64,000 nt of DNA from Sympetrum striolatum (Eukaryota > Arthropoda > Insecta > Odonata > Libellulidae): assembly GCA_947579665.1 (NCBI GenBank), contig OX388350.1:40271393-40335392 (forward strand), in the 5' to 3' direction. A program made the translations under genes and the position numbers. The notes beneath the pieces are model-generated. The model did not search any database. It was not told the DNA's origin and saw nothing but the letters and a program-made list of their open reading frames with translations. Positions 49,001 through 61,303 of the stretch are shown here, in pieces (the first letter of the stretch is position 1; the number at the start of each line of letters is the position of its first letter).

Positions 49001-52000
49001 GAGTGTGCACTAATATGTCATCAGGGTGTGTCGTTTACCTCAATTCTCTGCAACCTATGAAATTTAAAATTTAACGTTAGTAGCAATTAAATAAAATTTA
49101 GCTTGTAGTTTTAATTATTTTTAGGGAAAAACTCATTGTCATTTTTAATTATGATGATTGATTTTCGAAAAACTCTGTTAAATAGCCATAATTTTATTAC
49201 TGCTATTTATGAATCAGTTTGATGATGTTGACATCTCGGTAAAGTGCCTCCTTTTCATAAATTCTGGCATTAATTCCTACCGTTGATTTGGTTTGGACTT
49301 AAAATCCCCGTGTATTCTAATAAGAAAATGCATCAGCTCTGATTCAACAATCGCCTTGGTTACCTGGGGAACTGTTTATCAAGAAACTTTTTTATAAATT
49401 TTGTATATTTTGTCATAGTTCTCCTAATTTCTATCCAAAAAGCATATTCTACTACCAAACTAAGAAACTTAATTCAATTTCTTTTCTTTTGCTATTTATC
49501 TCCATTTCATACAACCATTATTTCCAATTTAATTCTGCGATAGAAAAAATGTCTGCAACCAATCAAAATGAACCTTATGTGCATTTTATATGAGAGTTGA
49601 TTCGAGTCGTCCAGTCAAACAAAGGATACTTTGGACAAAGATTTTAGCTTTCTGCACTCCTTCTCCATATAACCCTTTAATTATGCCAAATCTCATTCTA
49701 CTCCGTGTACCCAATATGCTTAAAAAGGGGTACAGAGTTTTCTCTTCGCGTATAGATTGCTTACAATACTGCACAAAAATGTTGGTTAGATGATGAAGGC
49801 ATTGGAACCATCAAGAAATTTAGTAACTTAACATAGTTACATCGAGTTTATTATCAGATTATCCCATCTTGATATTTCCCCTTGTTATTCTTTTGATATC
49901 CATTTGGTCACTCGCAAATATCTTGTTCATAATTTATTATTATTTTATGCTGGGTATACCTTCTTATTGTTAAGATTTGAGAAAATTTTGCATTGATATC
50001 CTTGAATAAACTCTAGAATTTCATCCGGTTATAAGTAGTTATTTTAGAGTTATCTTTTTTATATGTATCTTATTGTCTGATGCTCATTCTTGAATTGGTC
50101 AAATAGCTTGATGATGCATTATATTTCATATCTCTTACGTAAACTTACTCTGGATTTATTCATGATCACAATGTAGCTTTATGACTCCTTTCCTTCTTAT
50201 ATCAATGTCAGAGAGAATTTTCTTGGACATGTTACTTCATCATACAAGATTTTAACTTAATGCTCTTTCTTGTTCTGCAATTTTTTAAACTAATCAACTG
50301 GGCTAGCAATTTAATCAATAACTGAAGCTAACTTTTTCTCATATAATCCCTTGAAGTGGAGTTTCTTGTGGGCATCCTTTGCTCTTAGGTACTGTTGGCT
50401 AGCCTGTTGCTGCAAATGGGTTAAGTTTATGGGTTCAGTTTTCTTATGCATAATTTTCTGTACTTAAAGTTACGGCTTACTGTTCATGAGACTTGGCATA
50501 AATGAAGTAGCATTATTCTGTAATATTTTTTGCATCAGATAATATGCTGTTATAAAACAGTTTTTTTTAATTACTTTGCCACGCTTTCTGCGGATAATCA
50601 TTCTTGAGTCAATAATTTAATCATGGGCATAACTATGTGATATTTGATTAAGTCAATAATGTATAAATGCTCATATTTTCCATTAATATTATGACAGTGA
50701 TCGAGATGCAACTTCTTTCTTTGGAGCTGTGGTTCTCACCCATTTGGTTCTTGATTAGCTTTATCTTGTTCCCCCTATTCAATATGATAAGCCATAAATT
50801 ATCATAGTTATCAATCATGTTATTCATAGGTAGCTGCAGCTGATAGAGAGTGCTAACAAATATAGCTCTATATATATATACGAGTAAAATGTTGCTTGCA
50901 TACTGCAAGCAGATCGACAACACTAATTTCATGTCGGCATCATATCGGGAAGGCCGTCAAAAGAAAAAAAAATGGATTGAAAATATTCTGATTATTCGCT
51001 GCAATTTATTCGTCCGGCATCGAACCCGGGTCTTCCTGGTGATACTTACTATGCAGCACAATAGAAGATCACCATCTTCAACTATGTGTGAAAATTCAAG
51101 CAGAAATATTAGCTGCAACTTCCTCAAACGACGTCCTACTTTTCCTTTATATTTCTTATGAGAGAAATTTTAATGTGCTCTGGCATCGAACCCAGGAATA
51201 GTTCGGTCTTCTGAAAACTGTTTTATTAAACCAGTTTTAACCATACATCTTCCAGCCAAGCACGAACTTCCTATCATTTCGATAAGTGCATCAAAAAAAA
51301 TAATGAAAAACAGCTCCCATGTATTTTAAAGGGCAGATCTTTGCATCGTCCTAGCATCGATCCCAGGATATTTTTTGTAAAAGTCATTGATTTTTTCGAA
51401 TGTCCAAGACCATAAGTATAGGCACCTTGAGTTTTATTTCTATACCCATCCGGAAAGTATTTTTTAAAAATTCCCGAAAATCACGGCCATGCATTTAAAC
51501 GGGAAAAATCTGGACTTTGGAGCCCTCTGGAATCGAACCTATGACACTGAGGATCAAAGTCGCTTTTTTCCTGGGGGTTTCACGTTATGGCCAATACGTG
51601 GTAAAAATTTCGAGTCAATGACGCCAGTAGTTTAGCCTGTGAATTAGTATCCTATCTGGGTATATCATGAATGAATCCGGAGAAGCATCTATATATAATA
51701 GATATATAGCCTCTAAATGTAGCAAATTCTGTTTATTTTGAAGTACTTCTTCAATGCCACGATATACTTATTTACGAACTATTCACCATGTTCTTGGACA
51801 AACTGTATGCATTCCTTAAATATATGAGCACTCCTGATGGAGAATGCCAGTATTAGAGGAATTAAAGCATAGAATTTAAACTTACTTTGAAATCTTGCAG
51901 TCATTTTTTCTTCCACTTTAGTGTAACATCTTTATTTTTGATGAACTTAATTTCCTGACCTGATATTTCTCTCTATAATATTGAGTCATCATTGAGTTAA

Positions 52001-53955
52001 ATGTTTGAGATCTTAGCATTCCTTAATAAAAAAAAATATTTTGCTCTAGATTTTTCATTTCTTAATATTGTCCATTCATTATAGTAGTTATTTTTTTGCT
52101 TGTACTTCCTTGAAATTGACAATTCACCTCTCTGAGTTTCAGGTATTTAACTTTCTTGGTGCATACTCTGCATAAGTTTCTTCAACTCCAGCTAAAATTT
52201 CATAGCCAACATTCATGTATTATTATTGTCTCTGAGGAATATCAGAGTCATAACCTTATTATAAAATGGCTACAGGGTTTAATTCGTACTTTTCTGTGTC
52301 TACTAGATTGGTCAATTACAGCCTCAATAAAAGCCTCTTTACTTTTTCTTAGCCATGCTGTGCAGTCCAAGCATTCTCTCAGTTTCTCTATATTCTCATT
52401 TTAGACCCTGTATTATTTTTCAGGAATTGTCTTTCAAAAAGAAACTCAAAAGAGAAATTTCTCGTAGTCAAGAAGTTTCGTTTTTATTTATCTTTGACAC
52501 AAGTAGGTAACCAGCAAAGTTGTGTTAAAATTTATGGAAATGACGCGTTAATGAATCACAAAAAAATCAAAATAATAGAGTGCAACCAGTTATTGGAATA
52601 AAGTATAGTATATAGCTTAAGTACATAGTATTTGGAATAAATACTACTTTATTTGTGAAGGAATTTACATAAAATTTACATTCTATTTGGATGGGGTGAA
52701 AAGAAAAACTGCCAATATTTATTTATGTAGTAATAGAAGTTGATAAGTATCTTGTGAGATAATGAAAAATGGGAATAACCCACTCTTTAGTAAGGTATTT
52801 TATCATCGAATATTTTAGCCCTCAGTGTTTATGCTATTGCATTTTTGAAGAAGAAACTTTCCCAGAAAAGTCAACAAACTCAGGCATGTAAACAAATAAA
52901 CTGTCTTATGTTTATCTTTTAGTCCTCTCATTTCAAATCTCCAAGTTAGTGAATATGCCGTAGTTTTTTCAAGATATTAGAAATTTGTCGCATATTCTCA
53001 TTGAAAATAAGATGATGATGCCTTTGTTTTATCTGAACATAGTTTTTGCAGAAAGGTGTATAAATGTGTGAATATTTTGGTTATGGAAATTCTGATAACT
53101 TTTAAATTTTATGGCTGTTATGAAGATTGGGCCAGTTAAAAATTGAATGTAATTTTACAGTTTGTCAATATTTTTTGCGTAATACTTCATGTATTTCAAC
53201 ATCAAATACTAGCAACGGCAATGATAAGTTTGGTAATATGAAAACCTGTTTTACTGATAATGTTTGTTCTCTTGTTCTATGATTGGCCTTCTATTACTAC
53301 CATTGCATGATTTGTTAATTTTTAACGCCACAATATCATAATTAACACAAAACCCGTTTTAATATATATTGTACAGTACACTGTTTTCTTAGTATAATAC
53401 TTAGTAATATACTCATTTCATTTTACTAAATCATTTTGCCTTTTATCTTTAAATTTAATTCTATCCTGTTTTATGACAGGTTGAACCTGCTGCTTGACAA
53501 TCATTTTCAGATTACTCCTTTTTTAAACACATTGCATGAGTAAATCAGGATGACATTCTAATACTTCAATTTTTTTAATAATTATTTGTAGTATAAGTAT
53601 TTTTGTAACATACTCCTAACCTCACTGGTATTTTTTAAAAACAGCAGGGAAGGATAATTGGTGGCTGTGCTGTGATCAATTCACCGTAGCTGACATTTCT
53701 CTGGCAGTCCTGTTGGAGCGCCTAAAGAATTTAGGATTGGAGCATAGATTTTGGGTGAATGTTGAGCGCCCACATTTAGTGAAATACTTTAACAGATTGC
53801 AGCAAAGGCATTCCTTTACTGCTGCGATACCCTCAGGTTTGAGCAATCTCAAAGAAGTTATTAAGATGACATATCCTCTAACGCTAGTCATGGGTACTGT
53901 AACTGCAGCTGTTGCCGCCATTGTGGTATTTTTGTATTTAAGAAGAAGAAAATAG
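46083..53955 (+). CDS. Gdap1: Ganglioside-induced differentiation-associated protein 1
   Basis: Four exons, 358 aa: 46083-46190, 46325-46517, 46596-47063, 53648-53955; phases close, and the length equals that of human GDAP1. It is a GST-fold protein anchored in the outer mitochondrial membrane by its C-terminus, acting in mitochondrial shape and fission. The thioredoxin-like part has LLLYYYHYSFYSQKVLMALH and NPRGEVPVLKDG; then RIIEYLDDNF and NSPRLIPLDQGPEMKQKVLY. A helical alpha-loop region ends ...VDEVLDLVESELRSHETGKD, and the GST C-domain has WWLCCDQFTVADISLAVLLE. A hydrophobic segment (about 332-354, LVMGTVTAAVAAIVVFLY) followed by RRRK is the tail anchor. Intron 3 is 6.6 kb and loaded with repeats. 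It converges on FITM. Confidence 0.95.
47690..47950 (+). repeat. Short direct duplication in Gdap1 intron 3
   Basis: AATCAGTGCAATTACTCACT (from about 47693) recurs as GATCAGTGCAATTATCCACT (from about 47889), both followed by CATACC, an ATTTC(A/C)TCACA word and ATGATC. Spacing is about 197 bp. Confidence 0.6.
48245..48870 (-). mobile_element. LINE 3' end (RTE-like), frameshifted
   Basis: Minus-strand frames 48603-48857 and 48374-48667 together give the C-terminal part of a reverse-transcriptase ORF: KRYRYLGSMLTEDWKSSTEI, AKEAFYKKRNVLCSSINLKL, then in another frame YYGCETWTLGRKEKNRIEAF and MWVWRKMERIKWVDRIRNEV. A frameshift near 48640 separates them. It sits antisense in Gdap1 intron 3. Confidence 0.85.
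49400..49660. repeat. Dispersed repeat, copy 1
   Basis: Shares TTTCTTTT(G)(C/G)TATTTATCTC, ACCATTATTTC, GATTCGAGT(C/G)GTCCAG and AAGGATACTTTGGA with 62560-62800 in the same order and orientation. It may be related to the array at 50950-51620. Confidence 0.7.
50950..51620. repeat. Diverged tandem array, about 170-bp units
   Basis: The word GCATCGAACCC(A/G)GG or a close variant occurs at 51017, 51183, 51354 and 51530, spaced 166, 171 and 176 bp. Units also share a ...CAT(G)(C/T)ATTT(A/T)AA(A/C)(C/G)GG... word before it. It lies in Gdap1 intron 3. The repeated word resembles a tRNA B box (GGTTCGANTCC) on the other strand. Confidence 0.7.
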
Positions 53956-55426
53956 CCCATAAATTATTTTTAATCATTCCGTAACCAGCTTTGAAAGGTA
54001 TTCATGTGTTGCTTTTTCAGATTATCTTCATTCTTAACTTTATGCAACATGATCATGTTGCTTCGGGATTGGGTTAATAGTATGCGTAGAAAACAATTTT
54101 CGTTTATATTTGAGTTATAGCCAGGGGTTGAATGGAGATTCATTTATGAGCTCATGTGATGTGCTTAACATGTATCTGTAATAGTTACCAGTCGCACTGT
54201 TCTGGTTACTGTACCTTGTGTTTTAGCATATACATCGAGCATATGCATTTCCTTGCTGTACTGTTAACGTCCTAATCATTTAAGTTTTGTAATTGCTTAT
54301 ATTTTCATAAGAAGTGATGCATTAGACTTCCAATCAGACTATTTTTACAGTAAAAAAAAGAAAGAAATATTTTTATACATGCATTTAAAAATGGACATGT
54401 TATATTTTCTCAGTTGTGGTTACGTTTTGTTTTGGATCGTTAACACTGTTTTCCTTTTGTGATGAATAAAAGGAGTAGGCTCGGAATATGTTTTGAATCT
54501 TGCTTCTCTGTCAGTGCTTTCACGTTGATAGCAATCATGTCATCCAGTGGAGAATGTACTGTAGCTGGGTGGTAGACAAATGGTTTGATCGATAGGCATA
54601 TTGTGATTATCATGGAAATACAGTACAGTGTATCTTGGTGATGAATGTTACTCACATGTAAATATGTCCTATAAAGTTGTTCAAACATGTATTTTTACTG
54701 TTTAAAAATTAGAGGATTTAATCTCACAATTGTTTTACTGCAATAAATTGTCATTTTCTATGTGTGCTATCATCATTTTGTTTCATGCTTTCGTTAAATT
54801 ACTTTGTATCTTGTTGAATTCCATCACAATGATAAAGATAATATGATTCCATGGGTAAAAAAATAATTCAGCAGAATATGTGAATTTATAATTTTATTCA
54901 CCGATGCATTATAAATCGCTAACTTGCCTACAAAATCAATAATTTCACCCAAAAAGAATAGATTAACATGAGTATGTCCATAAATCAAGACCATTTGAGA
55001 GCATAACAATAATTATAAACTTGGTTATTAAAAAATCGGTGCCATATGGTAAAAAAGGATGTATTATCTCTCACAACAACCAATAAATATTACTTAGGAG
55101 ATAGTGACATAGAAACATGAAAAGGTTAAGTGCATTGAATGAAATATTTGTACATATCAAGAAATTAACTCTCCGCAAGGTAAAATAAAAATTAAATAAT
55201 ATCATAAAATAACAGTTTAACAACCACAACAGTCCAATAACAAACAGTTGAATCACATTCCAACTGGAAAAATTTCCTTGTACTGAGGGATCACAATGAC
55301 AGGTTACTAACCACAACAGTCGCCAAAACTTACAACACCAGGTAATTATTACCCATCAAAAGCTCTTTAAATCTGGGAGTATTAAGGGATACGATGGAAG
55401 GATCACTCGTGTTAAAGCGGTAGGTT
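53956..55426. other. Convergent 3' flanks of Gdap1 and FITM
   Basis: About 1.5 kb without a gene. Plus-strand AATAAA signals at 54465 and 54742 could end Gdap1. The right part should hold the FITM 3' UTR. No repeats recognised. Confidence 0.5.
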
Positions 55427-56614
55427 TCATCGGATGGAGTTATCACTATCTGCAGGGGCTTGTTCTCCGGCTTCCTTGGGTTCAAGCGGTTTGTTCAACA
55501 AACCACGCAGCGGCATCCCCATAAACCTTGGTAGATCCCTTTCGGTCGGTGGAATCGCTGTGATTAAAGTCGTTCTTTTTCTACTAACACTGTTTGTCAC
55601 CACACTAGCACTTTCTCTCGCACGAGGGATTTCTTTGTACCGAAAGGACCCCCCATCCCCAGGCAAAGGAGGGGGATACTTCGGAGAAGAATACCACATG
55701 TTGTAAGTAACGAACCACACAAGTATAGCAATGGCTCCACTGATGAATTTCTCCACCATGATGTGAAAGTACAGTATAGTACTTAAAAGCATCACGTCCC
55801 ACAAAACCACTAGACATGCCATTGCGATTAGAAGGGCTCTTACGTAAGGGGTGAACTTGGGGTAAAATTCCTTAAGTGTATAGAACTCTGAGTTTGAAAG
55901 ACCAGCAAGCGGGCCTTTGTCAAACTCGTCTTTACCTGCCGCGCTTCGATTGTGTTCTTCCTTCCTAATTAGATCTTTTATGCCTTCCCAACCACATATT
56001 GCTCTTGCCTCTTCAATTATGGTCAAGCTGCTATGAATCAGAATAAAGGCATGGCCCGAAACATCCAAGCCTTTCCAGAGGAATCCCTGCTCTAAACAGG
56101 CCTCTTTCGTCTTTCCAACCTCTCCCTTGCCAATACATTTGCCATACGAGCCCTCTATGTAGAAGAAGAGTTTAGTCCAAAAGTACCACATGAAAGTGCC
56201 GATTAATAATCTAAGTAGGTGCCTGTATATTTTCTTTCTGTTGCCACAACAGTAAGTTGAGCTCGTAATAAGCAAAAAGGGCATAGTCACTGCCAATGTC
56301 CAACCCCAGCCAAGTTTAACAAAGTATTGATTGAATACATTGCTTGTTCGAGAAAAGTACGTTCTAGGAATAGGCATAATATCAGCTATAAGTGATACCA
56401 GGAAAAGACAACCGAGATAAATAAAAATTTTAACTTTGGTGTCCACAAACAAAACTTTCCTGCAAACATGCACTATCATCATTATAATCACGTCCTTTAC
56501 TGAAGTTGGATCCGGCAAAGGTTTTTTCCCTTTACTCTCAGTTTTAAAAGCATCTGATCCGGAGCGGAAATTCAGTTGTGGTGTAGTAACCGGTGCACGC
56601 CTTTTATTTGCCAT
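55427..56614 (-). CDS. Fitm: Fat storage-inducing transmembrane protein (FIT2-like)
   Basis: One uninterrupted coding exon, 395 aa. FIT proteins are ER multi-span proteins that act as acyl-CoA diphosphatases of the lipid-phosphatase fold and are needed for lipid-droplet budding. Visible: a hydrophilic N-tail (1-40); membrane segments near 62-80, 104-121 and 134-152; the family signature GLDVSGHAFILIHSSLTIIE, with H188 as one catalytic His; two further segments at 258-280 and 288-305; and the second His, H284, in LYFHIMVEKF. The cytosolic C-tail (from 308) is Pro- and Arg-rich. The 209-255 loop is long and charged. It lies about 400 bp downstream of the opsin stop on the same strand and converges with Gdap1. 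The start is the only Met before the first conserved segment with a good context. Confidence 0.96.
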   Translation of the reverse strand: MANKRRAPVTTPQLNFRSGSDAFKTESKGKKPLPDPTSVKDVIIMMIVHVCRKVLFVDTKVKIFIYLGCLFLVSLIADIMPIPRTYFSRTSNVFNQYFVKLGWGWTLAVTMPFLLITSSTYCCGNRKKIYRHLLRLLIGTFMWYFWTKLFFYIEGSYGKCIGKGEVGKTKEACLEQGFLWKGLDVSGHAFILIHSSLTIIEEARAICGWEGIKDLIRKEEHNRSAAGKDEFDKGPLAGLSNSEFYTLKEFYPKFTPYVRALLIAMACLVVLWDVMLLSTILYFHIMVEKFISGAIAILVWFVTYNMWYSSPKYPPPLPGDGGSFRYKEIPRARESASVVTNSVSRKRTTLITAIPPTERDLPRFMGMPLRGLLNKPLEPKEAGEQAPADSDNSIR

Positions 56615-57021
56615 TGCGAAAGCTATATTTCTAGCCTGACATAAACTTAGTGATAGCGAAAATAACTCATTGTTACATCAACCCGCTAGATGTCTATGAA
56701 ATGTAGGCATGCGGGCGCTTAACGTTGCTCAGTTGTTATTCACCGTTTGAATTTAGTAAAACGAGAACCTGTCTTAGATAGAAGATAATATAGAGTTTTA
56801 GTTAATTATATAATCACTTAGTGAAGAAGGTGTTGGGGATCTAAAAATAAATAATTAGTTACCATTTTTTTTACAGTTTGATATGCTTTCTAAGGTGATT
56901 ATAATTATTGCGGCCCTCTGTATTTATCGCGCTCGTTATAGAATTTTAATTAAATAACACAACCAGTCGTCAGTTGGTGGCAGAAAGTTCTCATTGCCGT
57001 GAGTACTTTTTAATTTTTCAA
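56615..57021. other. Gap between opsin stop and FITM start
   Basis: Roughly 400 bp must hold both the opsin 3' UTR/polyadenylation site (a minus-strand ATTAAA near 56945 is a candidate) and the FITM promoter and 5' UTR. Nothing else seen. Confidence 0.45.
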
Positions 57022-60000
57022 TTATCCTTCGGTAGTAGCGACGGTACCCTCAGACTTCGTTTCTGCTGGTGGGTCTGGCTCATTGATCCTGAGCCAAGGT
57101 ACTCGCTTCTGCAGTTCCAGCCTGGGATTACAAAGTAGAGTTTATGAAAATTACAGAAAATGAATTTTATCAACATTTGGGAATTTATCTTAGAAAAGAT
57201 TTATTTGAAAACAAGTTTTACCTGTATCTTGGATGGCTGATAGCATATACCCATGGGTCAATACAAGCAACAGCTTTGCATGTACAGGCTGGAATCATAG
57301 TAACTGCTGGGCTAAGCAGTGCCCTGAATAATCAAATTTTTTAATTAAGTACACTTATTTAATATGTATTCTTTACATTCTTGGTCTCTATAGTCGTGAT
57401 TTACTCACTGGTTTCCAAATGCTCCAATTAAAGCCAGTACAGCATATGGCGTCCACGATGCAACAAACATGAAACAGACAGTGATGGCTGCTTTTGCAAT
57501 ACGAACTTCTGCAGACACTTGACCTGAATTTTGATTGCTTCTGAGAGAGTCAACATTCATTTTCTTGGCCTATTGGCATAAATTGTAATTGTGGGATGAT
57601 TAATATTGGTCAAATTATGGAAAGGAATGCATTTCTGCAAACATCAGGTAAGCATTTATGAGTTATCAATTTTCAAGTATATTAAAAAATTTCTCAGTAT
57701 TAAAAATTAATGTTTCAGTAATTAATATATTTAACTATGAGTTCAGTAGCCAATACTTGGTATTGTTAAAAGTGCTTTGACATCTCGTTATTTTGCTCAA
57801 GCATCTCCTACTCTCACTGGGAATCAAACATGGAACCACTTTCACTAATGTCAAACGCACAGCCCACTTGGCTATCCAGGAGCCCAATTCAATACTTAAT
57901 GTATTATCAATCTCAGATAACATGTTACTTTACATATTGACTCCCTAAGCCTTATTGAATGGTATAGTTTAGCTAAGTTTATTTAATTGAGTTAAATTTA
58001 TTTACCTGTTCTCTAAGGGCTTTTTCATGATCAAAGACATGGCTGACTATTTGAGCATAGTAGAAAATGATCATGAACATAGGGATAAGATAGGAGAAGA
58101 AGAAGAGCATCATCACAAAGATTTTGTTTTCTGCGGTGCTCGTCAAATAGTCAAAAGAGCAGCTGGTAAGGAAGCCCTCTGAAAAATGAAGTCATGGGAA
58201 GTGGTCAGTCCTCCAAGATTTATTGATATAAGGTAGTTAAAAAGCAAAATTATAGGAATTAATGTATTATCAATGAATGCATGGAAAAGATTAAACTTTA
58301 CCTGGCACAAATCTGCCCCAAACTCCCAGTAGAGGGAATAATGCCCAAGGTAGAGTATAACCCCAGATAAGAAGAAGGATTATTATTACTTTGCCCGCTG
58401 AAAGTTTTCCATCAAAGGGTCTTGCAATTGCCCTAGGGAAGATTTTAAAAGTCAACTAGTACCTAGACTGAAATGTATGAATATCGTGATTTGAATGACT
58501 CATTGTGACTATCTTACCTGTATCTGTCAAAAGCAATTGCTGCATTGGTAACTCCGGCTCCTATGCCTGATATGGATCCAACGAAGGCAAAGATTTGACA
58601 ACCCCATCCTCCTAGGGCAAATCCCAGATTGAAAGAGTTATAGATGAAAATGGGCGTTTTTGACATCATCATAAAATCTAGTATGGCAAGGTTCACTACA
58701 AACATGTTGGAGGGCGTTCTCAAGGATTTAGCACTGAAAAGAAATATTGAAACAAAAGTTTAGTTTAATTTGATATTAAGACAGATAAGAAATCACGTTA
58801 TCCAGAAAGTTAATACTTTTCCCTCATCATGTTTTCTTACCAAGTGAATATCCAGATGACGATCCCATTCCCTGTTAGTGCAATGAGCATGAAACAAATA
58901 TATAGGAGACCAAGTAGGTAGTGCATGTATGGCTCAGGTTCTGGGTAGGCAAGCCAGTGATCTGGGATATGATGAAGTTCTTCAGGTGGTACATTCCAGC
59001 CGAGAAATTTTCCAGACACTCTGAAATTTCATAATGAAATGGAATTCATGCTCATTTTATTCTGTATCTAAGCTATCAAGATTCTAAAGTTAGAGATGAT
59101 ATTTTATTTATGAATTTATAACCTCATATGAATATTTGAAAGAGCTGCCCAGAATTCATCCTGATTTCATCCATGATTTAAGCACAGAATAATTTTAATT
59201 GTATGGATGTCACACAGAAAGCAATAAACACATTGAGAAAGTTCTTAGTAGCTGGTAGATTTACAGATCTTGCTATTTTTAATCTGATTTTCTAAAGCAT
59301 GAAGTGAGAGTGCTTTGATATTTGAGCTATTTTTAGTTCATTACTATTCCTGACATGAAATAATACTATCCTAAATTTATATAATTGCAGAAGTATTATC
59401 ATAAACTTAAATACTTACTCATAAAATAGTGTGTTAAATATATACTGTATAAAACACAGAATAGGTTGAGTTGTGGAGACTATATTTTTCAGCCAAATTT
59501 TGGGTTAAAGGAAAAGAGGAATTATGGATTATATAGTTTAAATCTTTACTTAAACTTGAAACCCAAAAGTTGGAACGGAATGGAAAAAACAAAAAAATAT
59601 ACTCTTTCTAATCTTCTTAATAATCCTTGAAATTTCTATACATATCCATCAACATGACTGTATCCAATGATCATTGTCCTCATTTTATTTCCATTGTGAC
59701 TTGAGTCATTGTCACAAGAAGAAACTCTAGTCATAAATTTGAATCTGTAATTTAGGCATTTAGGCAATTTAGCATTTCTGGCCTTGCAATAACTTCTAAT
59801 ACGATATATATTTTACATCACCCTGTCGAATAGTTCATCAATTTATTTTTTCTCAAGTTTGACCAAGATTTAGGAACAGTTTATAGTTTCTTAATAGAGT
59901 GGAATCAATATCAATGAAACAGCTATAATTAAACAAATTTTATTTACTTTTATTGTTGGTTTTGACATCACACGTTAATGGGTAGTTTGTGCTTAAGGCA

Positions 60001-60161
60001 TTTCCACAACCTTATCAGTAGATATCATTATCGTATCAAACCGTACTTTACCTGTATTCTGGACGAAATACCGTCAAATTGGAGCAGCATCCGGGACCGT
60101 CCTCTGATGCTGCCGATAAGATAGAGGCTGGAAGTGCATCACTAATCACACTTGGAGGCAT
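57022..60161 (-). CDS. Short-wavelength (UV-type) visual opsin
   Basis: Eight exons, 390 aa: 60052-60161, 58841-59020, 58518-58733, 58302-58432, 58006-58178, 57409-57569, 57222-57323, 57022-57121; phases close. It is a rhabdomeric Gq-coupled photoreceptor protein. Visible: N-glycosylation site N28-[22 protein letters not shown] before TM1; [15 protein letters not shown] into TM2; DRY at 166-168; disulfide cysteines C142 and that in [18 protein letters not shown]; the third-loop motif [14 protein letters not shown]; retinal Lys K340 in [15 protein letters not shown]; and [16 protein letters not shown]122 in [11 protein letters not shown] matches the TM2 lysine linked to UV tuning in fly Rh3/Rh4. 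The NPxxY-like site reads DPWVY. All features are intact, so it should be functional. Confidence 0.97.
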
Positions 60162-61127
60162 GGTTCAACCCTCAGGATGACAAAGGAACGACTCAAGTCA
60201 AAACTTAATGAGGATAAGGATATTCTTACTCCTCGATGTAACTTAAGCTGAAAAGGTAAGTGAAGTTTATTTTAATTTTTATCCAATTTGAATGTGCAGG
60301 AAGAGTTGAGCACAATCTAAAATAAATGCTACATCACACTACAATGCAGAGAAAAAATAGAAAATAAGAAATAAAAAAAAGAAAAATACCATAATGTGAA
60401 ATTATGACTTTTATTTACGCTATATATACATGCATCAAAAAAACTAATTCTACACATAAGTATAAAGAGGAAACATAGTATTTGTGATTTTATTGAAGAA
60501 TTATCTAATGGTGCTTGGTAAAATTAAGGTAATAAATTTAGATCTACAAAAGTTTTGGGTCAATTAAAAGCCTTCAGGTTAATGTTAAATATTCTATGCT
60601 CCTCTACTCTATAACTTAGTCAAGTTTAAATGATGCTGAGTAATATTTCATCATCTAAACATTCTGCGTAAGAGAAAGCATTTAGTTACGAAGCTGTATT
60701 AGCAGAGATGTATTATTTGATGCTAACATAATAGGAAATGTGTAAAATAACTAGAGGAAAAATTGTAAAAGAAGTAACTACTGGATTTATCATTTGAAAA
60801 AATATTGTATACCTCGATTCTACAGTACTCAAACAGAAACTAACAACTCAAGATGAAACAACAAGTACCTCAACTAAAAATCGGATCTCTTTGTGTCCAT
60901 CATACAAAGTAAACAATCAGTGCAGGTTGAATACTTAAGCACATCAGTTGATACAAGTTGTGATGTAGGCTGAAAATCTATGTGCAGGAGAAGAAGGTAA
61001 ATGAAATGATTTGGGGTTGACAGAGAGTCTTCGTGAATACTTCTTTAGCGACTTTCTCAATACCTTTGACTGCTCTTTCCCAGCTGTTCCCAAGAGACAA
61101 CCCCAGGGAGCTTTTCAGGAGATGCTC

Positions 61128-61135
61128 CTTATATA
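61128..61135 (-). promoter_or_regulatory. TATA box, probable opsin promoter
   Basis: The minus strand reads GTATATAAGG after GC-richer DNA, about 970 bp upstream of the opsin ATG. With a 5' UTR intron (possible donor at 61064, acceptor at 60247 after CCTTTTCAG) it would serve the opsin. The intron and start site are inferred, not shown. Confidence 0.6.
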
Positions 61136-61303
61136 CTGTCCCCCTTTTCCACAGGTGATGTGGGAGGGGTGATGGGGGGATGTAGGGAGAGATAGAATGA
61201 AATAAAAAACAAGGCTCAAAGAGGAGTCCATTGAAGGATTGGAAGTGGGCAAATGGGAGGAGGAAACCCAACATCAGTCGAGAATCAGCACTTGGCATCA
61301 GAC

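Noticed and set aside
51017..51030. Possible tRNA gene at a B-box-like word
   Set aside because: No A box or cloverleaf at the right distance, and the word recurs as part of a tandem array.
50950..51620. CRISPR-like array
   Set aside because: Units are about 170 bp, diverged and eukaryotic intronic; no short identical repeats or cas genes.
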